Notes: generated from the sequence alone by a model not told the origin. 64,000 nucleotides of DNA from Calditrichota bacterium (GCA_013112635.1 JABFGF010000002.1:434001-498000), one strand, 5' to 3'; counted from the stretch's first letter, positions 43,557-54,217 are shown. Translations and numbers: made by a program.

Positions 43557-46500
43557 TTATTTTATAATGGCAAATTTGCCCAGTTTTGTGTCACCGGTTA
43601 GTTTTGCTTTAATATGATAAATGTAAATTCCAGCGGCAACTTCCAGACCCTCATCGGTTAATAAGTCCCAATGAACTATTCCGTTGTCAACTCCGTTTTC
43701 AACATCAATTTTATCAACTAACAAACCACTCACTGTAAAAATCTTTATGGTACATTCAGCAGGTATATTAAAAAACATTAACCGCCGTCTTTGATTTAGA
43801 AAAGAGTTTGCAACCGCTTCTTCCATGGAATTTGTCATAACATATGGATTGGGAACAACCCGTATTTTATCCATTGAGCTGGAAATAATATCCAGATTCT
43901 GATCTCCTTCCGGCATAATGCTAAACGTGATCGAATCATCTTTCCAGAACGGACGGCGATGAGTTACACGGTATACATCATTTGCTTTTGGCAGTTGAGT
44001 AGAATCAAGTGCGGATTTAAAATCAAACGCGAAGGCAACACCGGAAGAAACACTTAAGTTGTTTTCTTTTGTTAATGGAGCAACAAGCACGCGATCTTCT
44101 AAAATATCAAATTCTTTATTCCCATTTTGGTCGTGTACAACGATATCCAACTTTTCGTATTGACCGCTTGAATCTAAAAATGATTTGTTTAATACATAAA
44201 AATTGAAATGCTGATTAAATAAAAGATCGCCCTTTAAAACTTTAACGCCTTTTTCATCAACCACATTTCGTCTTTTGCTTACTCCTACATAAGCCGAATC
44301 ATCATTGGTAAAAACAAGATCATAATCCCATGGGAAATAGTTTTTATCAGAAGCAGCCGGACTTATGATGATTGGTGATGAACCTGTTAACCACCCAGAA
44401 TTAGAATAATCATATTCAGCAAATTCAATTCCAGGATTGATAGTTAGACGGAGACCATCAAATACATCTGTTGAAAAACCATTTTCGCTAAATAGTGTTG
44501 TGTACCGAATTGTATCGTTGTTGGCATCTCCCCTAATAATATCTTCAACATATTTTATATTACTAAAAGCGAAGTTCTCCGGTGTTTCACTATATACTAG
44601 CTTATTTCCCATAGTTACATCGTAGACATAAAAACTGTTTGGCGTATAAATTAGATAATTACCGTCATATATTAGTTCATCGCCGTCTTTTGGAATATCA
44701 AGTGTATCAATACCAAACTTAACTTTATAAGTATGGTCATACTTAAGAGCGTTGTTTGATAAGATTTCAGGTTCAACAACACCAATACTTATTTGATTAG
44801 ACTCGGTCTCATTGATGGAAGGTGGCTCATAACCTGTAGCTGCCGGACGTGGTATAACCACTGCAATATTAGGCCCGATTGAACGGATACTTTCCTGTTC
44901 ATCCAAATCCACAATAATTGTATTTTCAGAAGGCGCAATTCCAGGACCGATATCAGGTGCACCAAAATCGTATGCAACCAGTGCGTAATAATATGTCCGT
45001 CCATTGCTAACTGTACTATCTATAAAGTGATGAACAATACCCGTATCAAAACCCAGGTTATAACTTGCTCCATTAACAAGTCCAAAATCTGTAAAACCGA
45101 TAATTCCATCTTTTAAATCACATTGAAAAATTGGTTTCTTTATAAAAGGAGTCCCAAATCCATCCGTAATTACTTCAGAATCAGAGAAACGTTTATCTGA
45201 GGCGCGGTAAAGTTTATAGCCTTCAAAATCATTAATATTACCTACAAACGCATCGCGTGTTTTTGTATCTGCAATATCGTTCCATGTAAGAATTACTCTT
45301 CCATCTCCCGGTGTTGCTGTAAGGGTTGGCATAAGTGGTGGTTTGGCAAAACGATAATCCGACTCGTAAATTACTTGTACAATTCTCTTCTGTTCGAACA
45401 ATGCCGGCGCCGAATGCTCATCAGACTGAAGCCCGTTAAGATCATCGAATGCATGTAATTCAGACATTGAGATACGTTCTTCGCGGCCCTGGAAAAGTGG
45501 AAAAGGTCCTGAAGCAAAAGTCTCAATCAGGTTTGAAATATTACCAAGAAATTCTAAGGTCGAATCCTGGCCAATTAATTCCCACATGGATTCATCACCG
45601 CGGAACCATCTAAAATCGAAAGAATGGCTTGGAACAGGAAATAACCGGAAAGATGTCAAACCAACCATATCTGATTCGGTCACATCTGTGGTTGCAAAGT
45701 TTGGCTCGCTACCAAATTCAGGATCATAATCCGGACGGTGGTTACCTTCCGTCATGTTTGCATCCGGACCGTCATAGTTTAATTCAAACGGACCAATACC
45801 ATCTGTTCCCACATCATCATTGGGGGTATCGCCACTTTCGGCCACCCATTCTCCACTTGCCGCATCATAAAAAGCATATGCATTATTATTATTAGCATCA
45901 ACACCATCCTGCCAGTCCTGGTCTTCATCTGCATCCCAGTGATCTTGCAGATCTTCCAACTCAAGGTTATACGCTTCTAAAAATTTATCGATATCAGCAA
46001 TGCCATCGGTTGGTCCAACAATTGAAGTTGCAAGATTATCACGTTGCTCATCAATAAGCCCATCTTCATCGTTGTCTCTGTTGTCATAAGGAATTCCTGG
46101 ACTTTCAAGATAGGCAAAACCCATTGTCCCTGTAGCTACACCAGCGCGTCCAACTCCGTCATTATCCCAGGAATAAGCCATATCAAGCTGACGATCAAAA
46201 AAGCCAACTTCATCATCTGACTCACCGCCAATACCGTTATCAACCCAATATCCAAAAGCTACTTTAGGCAAATCATAATCGGAAATATTAGCAATACTAT
46301 ATTCCCAAAAAATTGCATCCCTTGCCTGCGGATTATTCCATTGAAAGCCTCTTTGAGATACACGAATTCCAATGCCGCCCCATGGTTTCCCTGGCTGCAA
46401 TGTATTATCATCTTCAATAAAAACACCGTCTCTGGGATAATATTTTACCTGATCCTCAAAGCCAAGGTATTCCTGATCCTGGGCATCATTGGCCACAAAG

Positions 46501-47093
46501 TAAGTTTCCAGATCGGCATATATAACGCCTTTTCCAAAACGGCCATTCCACTCGCCGGGCCATTTTGTAGAGCTTCCTGTAGAAGGCCAACCCGATGTAG
46601 GCCAACTGCCTTCAATATTGCTCATGGCAGGATATTCATTTGCTTCATTAAAATACCCAAATACGGGGTAAAGCCCCCATTCAACAGCACCTGTTGGATC
46701 TGTATCCATTTCTTCACGGTAGCTGGTTTGCAAAAAATGCAAGGTATCTAAATCAGTTCTAATTTTTATTTGAGTAGAGTCCGTTTCAGGCGTTCCGTCT
46801 GGACGGATAAATACCTGTGCTCCGACTAATAATCCGATACCATCCAACATACGTTGCCCATCATTATTATTTGGCCAGCGTGACCATAGTGGTGGGCCAA
46901 CATTTGCCACCCATTTACTAAGCTCGGTAGTATTCTGAAAATAGAGAAACACTCTATTACCAGTCATGTATCCTTCTCGTTCGGCTGCTTTGTCTCCTGC
47001 CGGATCATCCGGACCTTCATACACTTTGCCTTGAGCAAAAAGAAAGGAATTAAAGACGAACAAAAGCATTACTAAATTGAAAAACAATTTCAT
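43557..47093 (-). CDS. Giant secreted surface protein with T9SS-type C-terminus
   Basis: This 1178-aa protein has a signal peptide (about 1-20, LFAQG). No enzyme motif is recognised. Acidic Asp-rich stretches suggest Ca2+ binding (YDNRDNDEDGLIDEQRDN near 340 and DADEDQDWQDGVDANNNN near 395). A fibronectin III-like segment lies near 590-710 (PGDGRVILTWNDIADT, YYYALVAYDF). The C-terminal 90 residues (VVPNPYVMTNS, GIYIYHIKAKL) resemble a T9SS sorting domain. It sits 17 bp after the TonB receptor and 19 bp before the PorV-like gene. It occupies the position that SusD has in Bacteroidota loci, and a surface glycan-binding role is inference. Confidence 0.72.
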   Translation of the reverse strand: MKLFFNLVMLLFVFNSFLFAQGKVYEGPDDPAGDKAAEREGYMTGNRVFLYFQNTTELSKWVANVGPPLWSRWPNNNDGQRMLDGIGLLVGAQVFIRPDGTPETDSTQIKIRTDLDTLHFLQTSYREEMDTDPTGAVEWGLYPVFGYFNEANEYPAMSNIEGSWPTSGWPSTGSSTKWPGEWNGRFGKGVIYADLETYFVANDAQDQEYLGFEDQVKYYPRDGVFIEDDNTLQPGKPWGGIGIRVSQRGFQWNNPQARDAIFWEYSIANISDYDLPKVAFGYWVDNGIGGESDDEVGFFDRQLDMAYSWDNDGVGRAGVATGTMGFAYLESPGIPYDNRDNDEDGLIDEQRDNLATSIVGPTDGIADIDKFLEAYNLELEDLQDHWDADEDQDWQDGVDANNNNAYAFYDAASGEWVAESGDTPNDDVGTDGIGPFELNYDGPDANMTEGNHRPDYDPEFGSEPNFATTDVTESDMVGLTSFRLFPVPSHSFDFRWFRGDESMWELIGQDSTLEFLGNISNLIETFASGPFPLFQGREERISMSELHAFDDLNGLQSDEHSAPALFEQKRIVQVIYESDYRFAKPPLMPTLTATPGDGRVILTWNDIADTKTRDAFVGNINDFEGYKLYRASDKRFSDSEVITDGFGTPFIKKPIFQCDLKDGIIGFTDFGLVNGASYNLGFDTGIVHHFIDSTVSNGRTYYYALVAYDFGAPDIGPGIAPSENTIIVDLDEQESIRSIGPNIAVVIPRPAATGYEPPSINETESNQISIGVVEPEILSNNALKYDHTYKVKFGIDTLDIPKDGDELIYDGNYLIYTPNSFYVYDVTMGNKLVYSETPENFAFSNIKYVEDIIRGDANNDTIRYTTLFSENGFSTDVFDGLRLTINPGIEFAEYDYSNSGWLTGSSPIIISPAASDKNYFPWDYDLVFTNDDSAYVGVSKRRNVVDEKGVKVLKGDLLFNQHFNFYVLNKSFLDSSGQYEKLDIVVHDQNGNKEFDILEDRVLVAPLTKENNLSVSSGVAFAFDFKSALDSTQLPKANDVYRVTHRRPFWKDDSITFSIMPEGDQNLDIISSSMDKIRVVPNPYVMTNSMEEAVANSFLNQRRRLMFFNIPAECTIKIFTVSGLLVDKIDVENGVDNGIVHWDLLTDEGLEVAAGIYIYHIKAKLTGDTKLGKFAIIK

Positions 47094-47110
47094 TTTTTTC
47101 CCCTGGAAAT

Positions 47111-49828
47111 TTAAAATATTACACCCAAGCCCAGTTTTACATAACGTGGGGCATCATATTGCGCCGGATTTCTAAACTGATCAAAATAATCATTAAAATC
47201 TTCACGGTGTGCATCTCGGGAGGCCGCATCGGGTATAATTGTATTTGCACGACCGGTTGTGCTATAAACACTATTTTCATTAAGCTCATCTAACAAATTA
47301 AAAATACTTAGATTAAGTTGTAATGTTATGTTGTTGTCTAAATTCCATTTATAATAACTATTTAGATCGACACTTAAACGTGCAGGACGGTAATCATTAT
47401 TTGGAGGAAGATTAATATCAACTAATGGATTTAGGCTTATCGGTGCCCAAGTATAAGGTGAGCCGGAATTATAGTATCCCGTTATTGTTGTTCCCCAACT
47501 TCCTGTATAATATCCAACCGTTCCATTAAGAGTATGGCGTTGGTCCCAGCTCATCACAATCAAGCGGTTTACCGGATCGATATTGCTACCGGCACGGCTA
47601 TAATTTTGTGATGGATTATCCGAATTACCTCTTGTAAACATAAGAGTGTAATTTAAAAATGCCGATAAATTATTCTTTTTGTAATCCAACTTAATTTCTA
47701 ACCCTTTTGAATTACCATAATCTTTATTTGTGTATAGCCCATATTCAACCTGATTGTATGTTGTAATAACTTTAGTACTTAGCAAATCATAAATATCCTG
47801 ATAGTATAAAGCTACTTCCAAACCAAACCCATCAAACAGCTCTTGCCACAATCCCATTTCGTATTTTATAGTTTTCTGCGCCTTCAGCTGGGCATTGCCC
47901 ATTGTTGTTTGATAATCATTTGGTGAAAGAAAAAAGGAGTTATTCTGAAACAAGGCAAACATTGGAGGCATTTGAAAAAAGTGGCCGTAGCTAAAACGAA
48001 GAACTGCTTTTTTTCCTAACTGATAGGCCAATCCAAAACGCGGACTTATCTGAATTTTTTCGTCAGCATCAACATATTCTGTTGGTGATAGTTGTGGATT
48101 ATTATCCGGGTTTCTTCGGTCTGTAGGATAAACAGTTTTTGGATTAAAGTAATCAACCCGCAAACCAAAATTGATCACCATTTCTTCTACTTCCATTTTA
48201 TCCTGTATGTATGCCCCAAACTCAAAAGGTTTTACTTTATAAATATCACCATAAATTGTTTCATTGCCTGGGAGATAAGGCGCATAATTTGGAAACTCAA
48301 CACCCTTTTCGGTAATTAGAATCTCATTCGCCCCTTCTAATCCAAAATCAACCAGGCTGTCGCGAACTGAACTTGCTTGATTATTTATATCATGCTGGAT
48401 AAATAACAAGCCGACCTTTAAACTATGATTTTTATTTGCCTGCCAGGTAAAGTCAAGTTTTGCATTTAAATTTTTTGAATTCCTAATACTGTGCCCTTTT
48501 TGCTGCCCACCTGAAACAAATCCTGTATACTCAGAACTCTGGCTATATCCTTGGTGCACATAATTTTTGTTTAAGGGATTTTCATATAAGTACCAGGATC
48601 CTGTGTTATCAATACTCGAAAGATTGAGTTGATAAAAGGCCTCGTTACCAAGACTGTGGCTCCATTGCAAAGAAAGCATGTTTGTTTCACGATATGCGGT
48701 GGGTACTCCATTTGGATTATATTTATATCCATGATTGTAACCGTTCCACTCATCATCGTTTCGTGTAAACAGCAATGATGTTTTAATGGCGTTTGAAAAG
48801 TTATAAGTTAATTTACCCAGAAGTGAAAAGTTTATGGCGTCGTTCATGGGCTCATACTTATTATCACCGGTATGTTCGGTATACCAAAGCTCCTCTTCAG
48901 CACTGCTGTAATTACTATAATCGTCTACATTATACCTGCGTATTCCATTAAGGTGGTTCTTCCGGTCCTGATAGCGAACGTTTGTGAAAAAGAAAAGTTT
49001 TCCTGGTAAGACCGGGCCGCTAAGTGATGCTGTGAAGTCCTTATTTCGAGCATAGTCTACTTCATCTAATCCAATAAACTTGTTTGTATTTCCGGTAATG
49101 TATGTTCCGGAATTTATATTAATCGTTCCCTTTAACTCGTCTCCACCACTTTTAGTAACCGCGTTTACAACCCCACTCATTGCGCGACCATATTCAGCAT
49201 TAAATGTGCCCGTAATTACTTCAAGGTCTTCTATTGATTGGGTTTCCAGCTCAACAGTTCTTCCTTCACCAGAAAAAGACTCATCCACTTGCAAGCCGTC
49301 TACCATGTAGGTTACTTCGTTACTTCTTCCACCGCGAAAATGCCCGTTTACAACCCCGGCCTGCATTGCAACTACAGCACCAACATTTTCAACCGGTAAT
49401 AGATCCATTTGCTCAGATGAAACTGTTCTCATAGAGCTTGTCTGATCTTTTTTTGTGGCTATTTTTTCTGCCTGAACAACAATTACTTCACCTTCAATTA
49501 CAGCTAATTCAAGGTTTGCCTCCACAAATGCTGTGCGGTTTACTGAGACCCGAAGCTTCTCAACTTTGAAGCTTTTATAACCAATCATTTCGATTGAAAT
49601 GGTATATGTGCCGGGTGGAACATTAATGATAAAAAAGGAACCATCGAGCGCAACTGAAGCACCCATTGCAGTTCCTTCAACAAGAACATTAGCGCCCACT
49701 AAGGCTTCATCGGTAACCGCATCAAAAACGTTTCCTGCAATTTTTCCGGTAGTTTGAGCAAATAGGTTTTGTGCACAAAGTATTGCAGCAACAAATAGAA
49801 ACTCTTTTAATTTTGTAAAGATATTCAT
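47111..49828 (-). CDS. TonB-dependent outer-membrane receptor with carboxypeptidase-like domain
   Basis: This 905-aa receptor has a signal peptide (about 1-24, LFAQT), a carboxypeptidase-regulatory-like domain (about 27-110; GKIAGNVFDAVTDEALVGANV), a plug domain (about 125-235; VTYMVDGLQVDE, NAEYGRAMSGVVNAVTKSGGDELKG) and a 22-strand-type barrel to the terminal Phe (KLGLGVIF). It is SusC-like in its N-terminal domain but shorter than typical SusC, and no susD gene is nearby. It should import glucan oligosaccharides across the outer membrane. It is the first gene of the block after the terminator at 49865-49900. Confidence 0.9.
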   Translation of the reverse strand: MNIFTKLKEFLFVAAILCAQNLFAQTTGKIAGNVFDAVTDEALVGANVLVEGTAMGASVALDGSFFIINVPPGTYTISIEMIGYKSFKVEKLRVSVNRTAFVEANLELAVIEGEVIVVQAEKIATKKDQTSSMRTVSSEQMDLLPVENVGAVVAMQAGVVNGHFRGGRSNEVTYMVDGLQVDESFSGEGRTVELETQSIEDLEVITGTFNAEYGRAMSGVVNAVTKSGGDELKGTININSGTYITGNTNKFIGLDEVDYARNKDFTASLSGPVLPGKLFFFTNVRYQDRKNHLNGIRRYNVDDYSNYSSAEEELWYTEHTGDNKYEPMNDAINFSLLGKLTYNFSNAIKTSLLFTRNDDEWNGYNHGYKYNPNGVPTAYRETNMLSLQWSHSLGNEAFYQLNLSSIDNTGSWYLYENPLNKNYVHQGYSQSSEYTGFVSGGQQKGHSIRNSKNLNAKLDFTWQANKNHSLKVGLLFIQHDINNQASSVRDSLVDFGLEGANEILITEKGVEFPNYAPYLPGNETIYGDIYKVKPFEFGAYIQDKMEVEEMVINFGLRVDYFNPKTVYPTDRRNPDNNPQLSPTEYVDADEKIQISPRFGLAYQLGKKAVLRFSYGHFFQMPPMFALFQNNSFFLSPNDYQTTMGNAQLKAQKTIKYEMGLWQELFDGFGLEVALYYQDIYDLLSTKVITTYNQVEYGLYTNKDYGNSKGLEIKLDYKKNNLSAFLNYTLMFTRGNSDNPSQNYSRAGSNIDPVNRLIVMSWDQRHTLNGTVGYYTGSWGTTITGYYNSGSPYTWAPISLNPLVDINLPPNNDYRPARLSVDLNSYYKWNLDNNITLQLNLSIFNLLDELNENSVYSTTGRANTIIPDAASRDAHREDFNDYFDQFRNPAQYDAPRYVKLGLGVIF

Positions 49829-49864
49829 AGAAAATCCTTCAAAGGAACAAAAGCATTAAAATTT

Positions 49865-49900
49865 TAAAATAAAATATCCCGCCCTAATCAGAGCGGGATA
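49865..49900 (-). terminator. Terminator between the CBM9-like gene and the TonB receptor
   Basis: TATCCCGC (49875-49882) pairs with GCGGGATA (49893-49900). On the minus strand the hairpin is followed by TTTTATTTTAAAATT. It ends the symporter/CBM9 transcription unit ahead of the receptor operon. Confidence 0.85.
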
Positions 49901-49910
49901 ATAGACATGT

Positions 49911-52376
49911 TTACTTAACTATTAGCATTTTCTTTGTTTGAACAAAATCACCAGATTCTATTTTATAGAAATAAACACCACTGGCAAAATTAGTAGCATC
50001 AAACTTTATAAAATGAGTTCCGGCAGTATGACGTGCATCCAGTAAAACCTCTACCTGCTGTCCAAGTAAATTGAATACAGTTAACTTAACATTGCCGGCT
50101 GTGGCAACATGGTATTCAATTGTTGTAGTTGGGTTAAATGGATTTGGATAGTTTTGCTTCAATGCAAATGAGCCGGCAACTTTGCCAATTTCATCTTCAA
50201 CAGCAGTAACTACTGCATTCGTATCACCAATCCAAGTGTAAGTCCATTGTTCAACTGTTTGCCATTGAAGGTCACTTGCGTTTGGAGAAATACCAAGGTT
50301 TCCTTCCCAGCTTCCATCATTATCATGGAAATAAAGTTCCAATGGAATACGCATTCCGCGCATTGGTGTAAAAATCCCATCGCCATCAGCATAAAGTGAG
50401 TCAAAAGGAATTTTTGCTTCAACTACATAATCAGCTCCGCCAAATTGCTCAAAATAATAATTATCATGTGCAGGTGTATAAAGTTGAACACCATTTGGAT
50501 TATCGCGGTTAAGTCCAGCTTCATTGCTGTAGATTATGAAATCAGGCTCATCGCCACGAAGTACACCGGTATGAATTGATGTTTGATTATACAATCCAAA
50601 AAACATCTGGAATGCATCCTGATCCCACCAGTTTCCATCACCATAATTATGAACATCATCAACAACATCAGCAAAGAAATAAAGGTTTGCATCATCAAAA
50701 GCAAGATAGATTGTACCTGTAAGGTCATTGGCATCTGTAACTGATTGGAATGCATAATCTGTTTCCGGAGTAATTACGAAAGGTACGATACCTGAATTTT
50801 CCCATTCAGTTATATCGCCATCAGCTACAAAACCTGCAGGTGGCATTTCAGCAAATGTAGGTACGCCTTCTGCCATATTTGTTGTTGCCGATGTAGATAC
50901 ACCAGGCTCACTAACATTGGCCGAAGCATCTGTACATGTAACAGCATAGTAATAATCTACACTTTTATCTTTTAATGGATACCGCAAATAGTGTACTGTA
51001 CTTTGTATATCTTCGTCAACTGAGCTAGCTATTAATTCCACCCCTTCAGCATTTAAGTCTGTTATCGGGTTTTCACTAGCATATACGGTGTAAATTTCAC
51101 CGGATTCGCCAGGTACGTCTTCCCAAATAACCAGGTTAAAATGGTTAGCTGCATCCGGGGCTGCATTTACATTTGCAGGTGGATCCGATGCTACAGTGTC
51201 TGCAACTCCGAGATTTAATAATGTAATTTCGTCAAATCCATAAGCTGCAGGTAAGCCGTCACCTGTCCATTTTGTTGCTCCAACAACAACTGTTATGTAA
51301 TGGGTTCCGGCAGGCATCGTTTGCTGTGTAGAAAAGGTTCCCCATTCTCTGCCTGGATTTTGGATCTGGTCACCGCCAAAATCAGTAATAAGGTTATTTG
51401 CAGCATCTTTAGCTTCAAGTTTCAATAACGCGTAACCATCTGTAAAATCGTCTGCAGAAACATCCTTGATTAATGCACTCATTATATATGTAGCGCCCGC
51501 TGTTGCAGGAATAGAATCATGCCATGAAACTGCCCAGGCATTATCATTCACACCAATTTCCATAAAGTTATCACCTTGTGCTGCACCTTCTGTTCTCAGC
51601 TCACGATAACCACCACCTTCTGCAAAATCCCAGCCGTCTAATCCCATTTCAAAACCAGGATTACTTCCGGCTAGTGCATTTTTAGATCCTTTTAAGGTTA
51701 GGTGATCGAGTATAATTGCACCCATACCAACGTCACCATTTCCATCACCGCTTATAGAGAATTCAAAAGCAAAGCCCTTAATCTTGTCTTTGTCTAGCTT
51801 ATCGTTACCAACTACACCACTCCAACCTGTTCTGTTAAACGCTTCACCACCCCATTCGTCTAATTCTGGAATTGCGCGTCCATCTACAAGTGGCATTTTA
51901 ATTTCATTCCAACCCGGCGCGTTATCTAAAATATAATGGAACGAATAATAGAACTCTGTAGCACTAGCATCAGATGTTGTGTCAGGTACATCGCTCACAT
52001 CATAGAGCTCAAAACGTAAATGAATACGTCCTGTTAAGTCCTGCGGCGTAATATTGTTGTACCAAAAACTGACACTATCATAAGCTGACCAATCCATTAC
52101 TTCTGCTCCAGGTGCTACATACTCAATTTTTGAATAGCCGCCCCATGGTTCAATATTATGGGCACTATACTCATTTAACTGAGCTCCTGAACCGAATTGT
52201 ACTTCGGTTTCTTCAAGTGAATAATTTACAAAACCCTTTGTTGAATCAGCTGCTACTGAGATTTCATGTCCCCAGTAAGAAGTATCAAGTGCTGTATCAA
52301 AAGATTGAATTACTTGCTGTGCCATTAAAAAACCAGGCACGATAAACAAAAACAACAGTAAAAAAGTCTTTCTCAT
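49911..52376 (-). CDS. Secreted CBM9-domain protein with T9SS sorting domain
   Basis: This is an 821-aa secreted protein. The ATG at 52376 (MRKTFLLLFLFIVPG) is preferred over the open frame to 52430 because AGGAGG lies 5 nt upstream and a signal peptide starts there. Two carbohydrate-binding-like beta domains occur in the first half (about 25-380). A fibronectin III-like domain (about 395-500), a CBM9-like domain (about 515-740; DGDITEWENSG, LTGTIYLAFDDANLYFFADV) and a T9SS domain with QNYPNPFNPTTTIEYHV follow. No hydrolase motif is seen. It probably binds glucan at the surface. It follows an SSS symporter gene by 28 bp. Confidence 0.8.
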   Translation of the reverse strand: MRKTFLLLFLFIVPGFLMAQQVIQSFDTALDTSYWGHEISVAADSTKGFVNYSLEETEVQFGSGAQLNEYSAHNIEPWGGYSKIEYVAPGAEVMDWSAYDSVSFWYNNITPQDLTGRIHLRFELYDVSDVPDTTSDASATEFYYSFHYILDNAPGWNEIKMPLVDGRAIPELDEWGGEAFNRTGWSGVVGNDKLDKDKIKGFAFEFSISGDGNGDVGMGAIILDHLTLKGSKNALAGSNPGFEMGLDGWDFAEGGGYRELRTEGAAQGDNFMEIGVNDNAWAVSWHDSIPATAGATYIMSALIKDVSADDFTDGYALLKLEAKDAANNLITDFGGDQIQNPGREWGTFSTQQTMPAGTHYITVVVGATKWTGDGLPAAYGFDEITLLNLGVADTVASDPPANVNAAPDAANHFNLVIWEDVPGESGEIYTVYASENPITDLNAEGVELIASSVDEDIQSTVHYLRYPLKDKSVDYYYAVTCTDASANVSEPGVSTSATTNMAEGVPTFAEMPPAGFVADGDITEWENSGIVPFVITPETDYAFQSVTDANDLTGTIYLAFDDANLYFFADVVDDVHNYGDGNWWDQDAFQMFFGLYNQTSIHTGVLRGDEPDFIIYSNEAGLNRDNPNGVQLYTPAHDNYYFEQFGGADYVVEAKIPFDSLYADGDGIFTPMRGMRIPLELYFHDNDGSWEGNLGISPNASDLQWQTVEQWTYTWIGDTNAVVTAVEDEIGKVAGSFALKQNYPNPFNPTTTIEYHVATAGNVKLTVFNLLGQQVEVLLDARHTAGTHFIKFDATNFASGVYFYKIESGDFVQTKKMLIVK

Positions 52377-52404
52377 AAAGACCTCCTCATTTAGTGAATA
52401 AATA

Positions 52405-54024
52405 CTATATAAATGATTGCCATAAGCCAATCACAACAATTATCAAAAATAAAGATATGAATCCGTTAAGCCGTAACCATTTGCTTCTAGAAAAACTTAT
52501 TGGATTTGCTCCTTCGCCAGAAAGCCCCTTTATTGAAAATATATATGGCGACACACTCGTTGGTATTTTGTTTTCAACAAAACTTCTTGCATATAGAACC
52601 ACGGATGAAATAATAAAGAGAAAAACTGCAAAATGTAGAAAATTTATATTCACGAATATTTTGATAAATGCATTTTCTATGCCAACTATATCATTATATA
52701 ATTCAAACACAAAACGTAACAGTCCAATTATGCCACCAATTAAAAGCGCTGCTTTGGCTCCTTCGCCATTTACACGGATGCTAAAAACGCCAAATATAAA
52801 AACCGCTGTTATAGGTGGACTGATGTAAGCCTGAACACTTTGCATATATATATAGATGTGGGCATCGAACATTTGGGTTAATGGTACCCATAAAATCCCG
52901 GCGATTACCACTAAAATAGCTGATAGGCGCCCAACGAGAACAAGTTTTCGTTCACTTGATTCGGGAAAAAAGTATTTGTAAAAATCCATTGTAAATATAG
53001 TAGCGCTGCTGTTAAATACAGCAGAAAGAGATGACATCAATGCAGCCAATAAACCTGCCAGAATCATTCCCCGCATTCCTGACGGTAAGGTGAGTTCACT
53101 AACAAGCGTTACAAAAGCATTATCACCATTTGCCATAGGAAAAAGTGCTACCGCAATCATTCCCGGAATAACCATTAAAAAGACAGGCGTTGTTTTTAAA
53201 AATCCTGCTAAAAGTGTTGCTCCCTGCGCATGTGTAATATTTTTTGCGGCCAAAACCCGCTGTACAATATATTGATCCATACACCAATACCAGATACCTA
53301 AAATTGGGGCACCAAACAGGATTCCGGTCCATGGGAAATCCGGATCTGACATTGGGCGGTACATTGAAAAATACTCGGAAGGTAGCTTGTCTTGTAATCC
53401 CTGAATGCCGCCAACTTCCTGCAAACCAAAAACGGTAAGAATGATTGCTCCGGCAAGCATAAACACTGTTTGAATCACGCCGGTATAAATTACAGATCTG
53501 AGTCCACCTACTATAGTATAAATGCCAGTAAAGACAACCATAACTATGGCTGAAGTATAAAAATCCCAGCCCAATAATTCTTGAAGAAGCAGACCTCCTG
53601 CATAAAGCATTACAGATATTTTAGATGTGATGTAAACGACAATTGAGATAGATGCCAGGTAGAAACGACTGGCTTTATTAAAACGTTTTTCAAGAAACTC
53701 CGGTACGGTAAAAACACCCGTGCGGATAAAAATAGGAGCAAAAACCCACCCAAGAATAATTAAAGCAAATACTGCCATCCATTCAAAATGTCCAACTACC
53801 AAACCGCTTGCAGCACCAGAGCCAGCTAACCCTACAAAGTGTTCACTGGAAATATTTGTTGCAAATAAGGATGCTCCTATAGCAAACCAGCCCATATTCC
53901 TTCCGGCCAGGAAATAGCTACTCACACAATCATCATCTTTGCGGGCAAAATAAAAGCCGGCAAACATAATCAAAGCAAAATAAAACAGAATTATTGTAAA
54001 ATCTAAATCAGAAAAGCTGTTCAC
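52405..54024 (-). CDS. Sodium/solute symporter (SSS family)
   Basis: This 539-aa inner-membrane protein has about 13-14 helices: FLAGRNMGWFAIGASLFATNIS near residue 38, AGTHF-type Ser/Gly packing, VGGLRSVIYTGVIQTVFM, and LMSSLSAVFNSSATIFTMDFYK with the conserved Na+-site serines. It is paralogous to the symporter at 31699-33336. Placed with a CBM9-like surface protein and the GH5/GH16 pair, it likely takes up glucose or laminaribiose-type sugars with Na+. Confidence 0.9.
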   Translation of the reverse strand: MNSFSDLDFTIILFYFALIMFAGFYFARKDDDCVSSYFLAGRNMGWFAIGASLFATNISSEHFVGLAGSGAASGLVVGHFEWMAVFALIILGWVFAPIFIRTGVFTVPEFLEKRFNKASRFYLASISIVVYITSKISVMLYAGGLLLQELLGWDFYTSAIVMVVFTGIYTIVGGLRSVIYTGVIQTVFMLAGAIILTVFGLQEVGGIQGLQDKLPSEYFSMYRPMSDPDFPWTGILFGAPILGIWYWCMDQYIVQRVLAAKNITHAQGATLLAGFLKTTPVFLMVIPGMIAVALFPMANGDNAFVTLVSELTLPSGMRGMILAGLLAALMSSLSAVFNSSATIFTMDFYKYFFPESSERKLVLVGRLSAILVVIAGILWVPLTQMFDAHIYIYMQSVQAYISPPITAVFIFGVFSIRVNGEGAKAALLIGGIIGLLRFVFELYNDIVGIENAFIKIFVNINFLHFAVFLFIISSVVLYARSFVENKIPTSVSPYIFSIKGLSGEGANPISFSRSKWLRLNGFISLFLIIVVIGLWQSFI

Positions 54025-54137
54025 TGGTATTCTTCTATATAGTGATTAGAGGCATCATAAATTCGTTCATATTTTATGCCAAAAACATATTTTGTTTAGT
54101 CTGTTCTTAAAGGGGAGATTTTTGTGAGGAGAGAACA

Positions 54138-54185
54138 AAATCTTATTAAATTAATAAAAATATCATTATCATTTTAATAAGATTT
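54138..54185. terminator. AT-rich inverted repeat after the GH5/CBM6 gene
   Basis: AAATCTTATTAAA (54138-54150) and TTTAATAAGATTT (54173-54185) are exact inverted copies in an AT-rich context between the GH5 gene and the symporter. It may be a weak terminator on the minus strand, or an operator for the symporter unit. The rest of 54025-54217 shows no gene and no sigma-54 pattern. Confidence 0.5.
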
Positions 54186-54217
54186 AGGTCCTGCAACCAG
54201 TAAACTTAGTTATTAGG

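Noticed and set aside
47111-49828. Considered the receptor with its neighbour as a standard SusC/SusD pair
   Set aside because: The following protein has no SusD-like TPR features or lipobox and is 1178 aa long with a T9SS-type C-terminus.
54025-54217. Looked for a sigma-54 promoter before the second symporter
   Set aside because: GCCA occurs, but no GC dinucleotide falls at the required 10-nt spacing.
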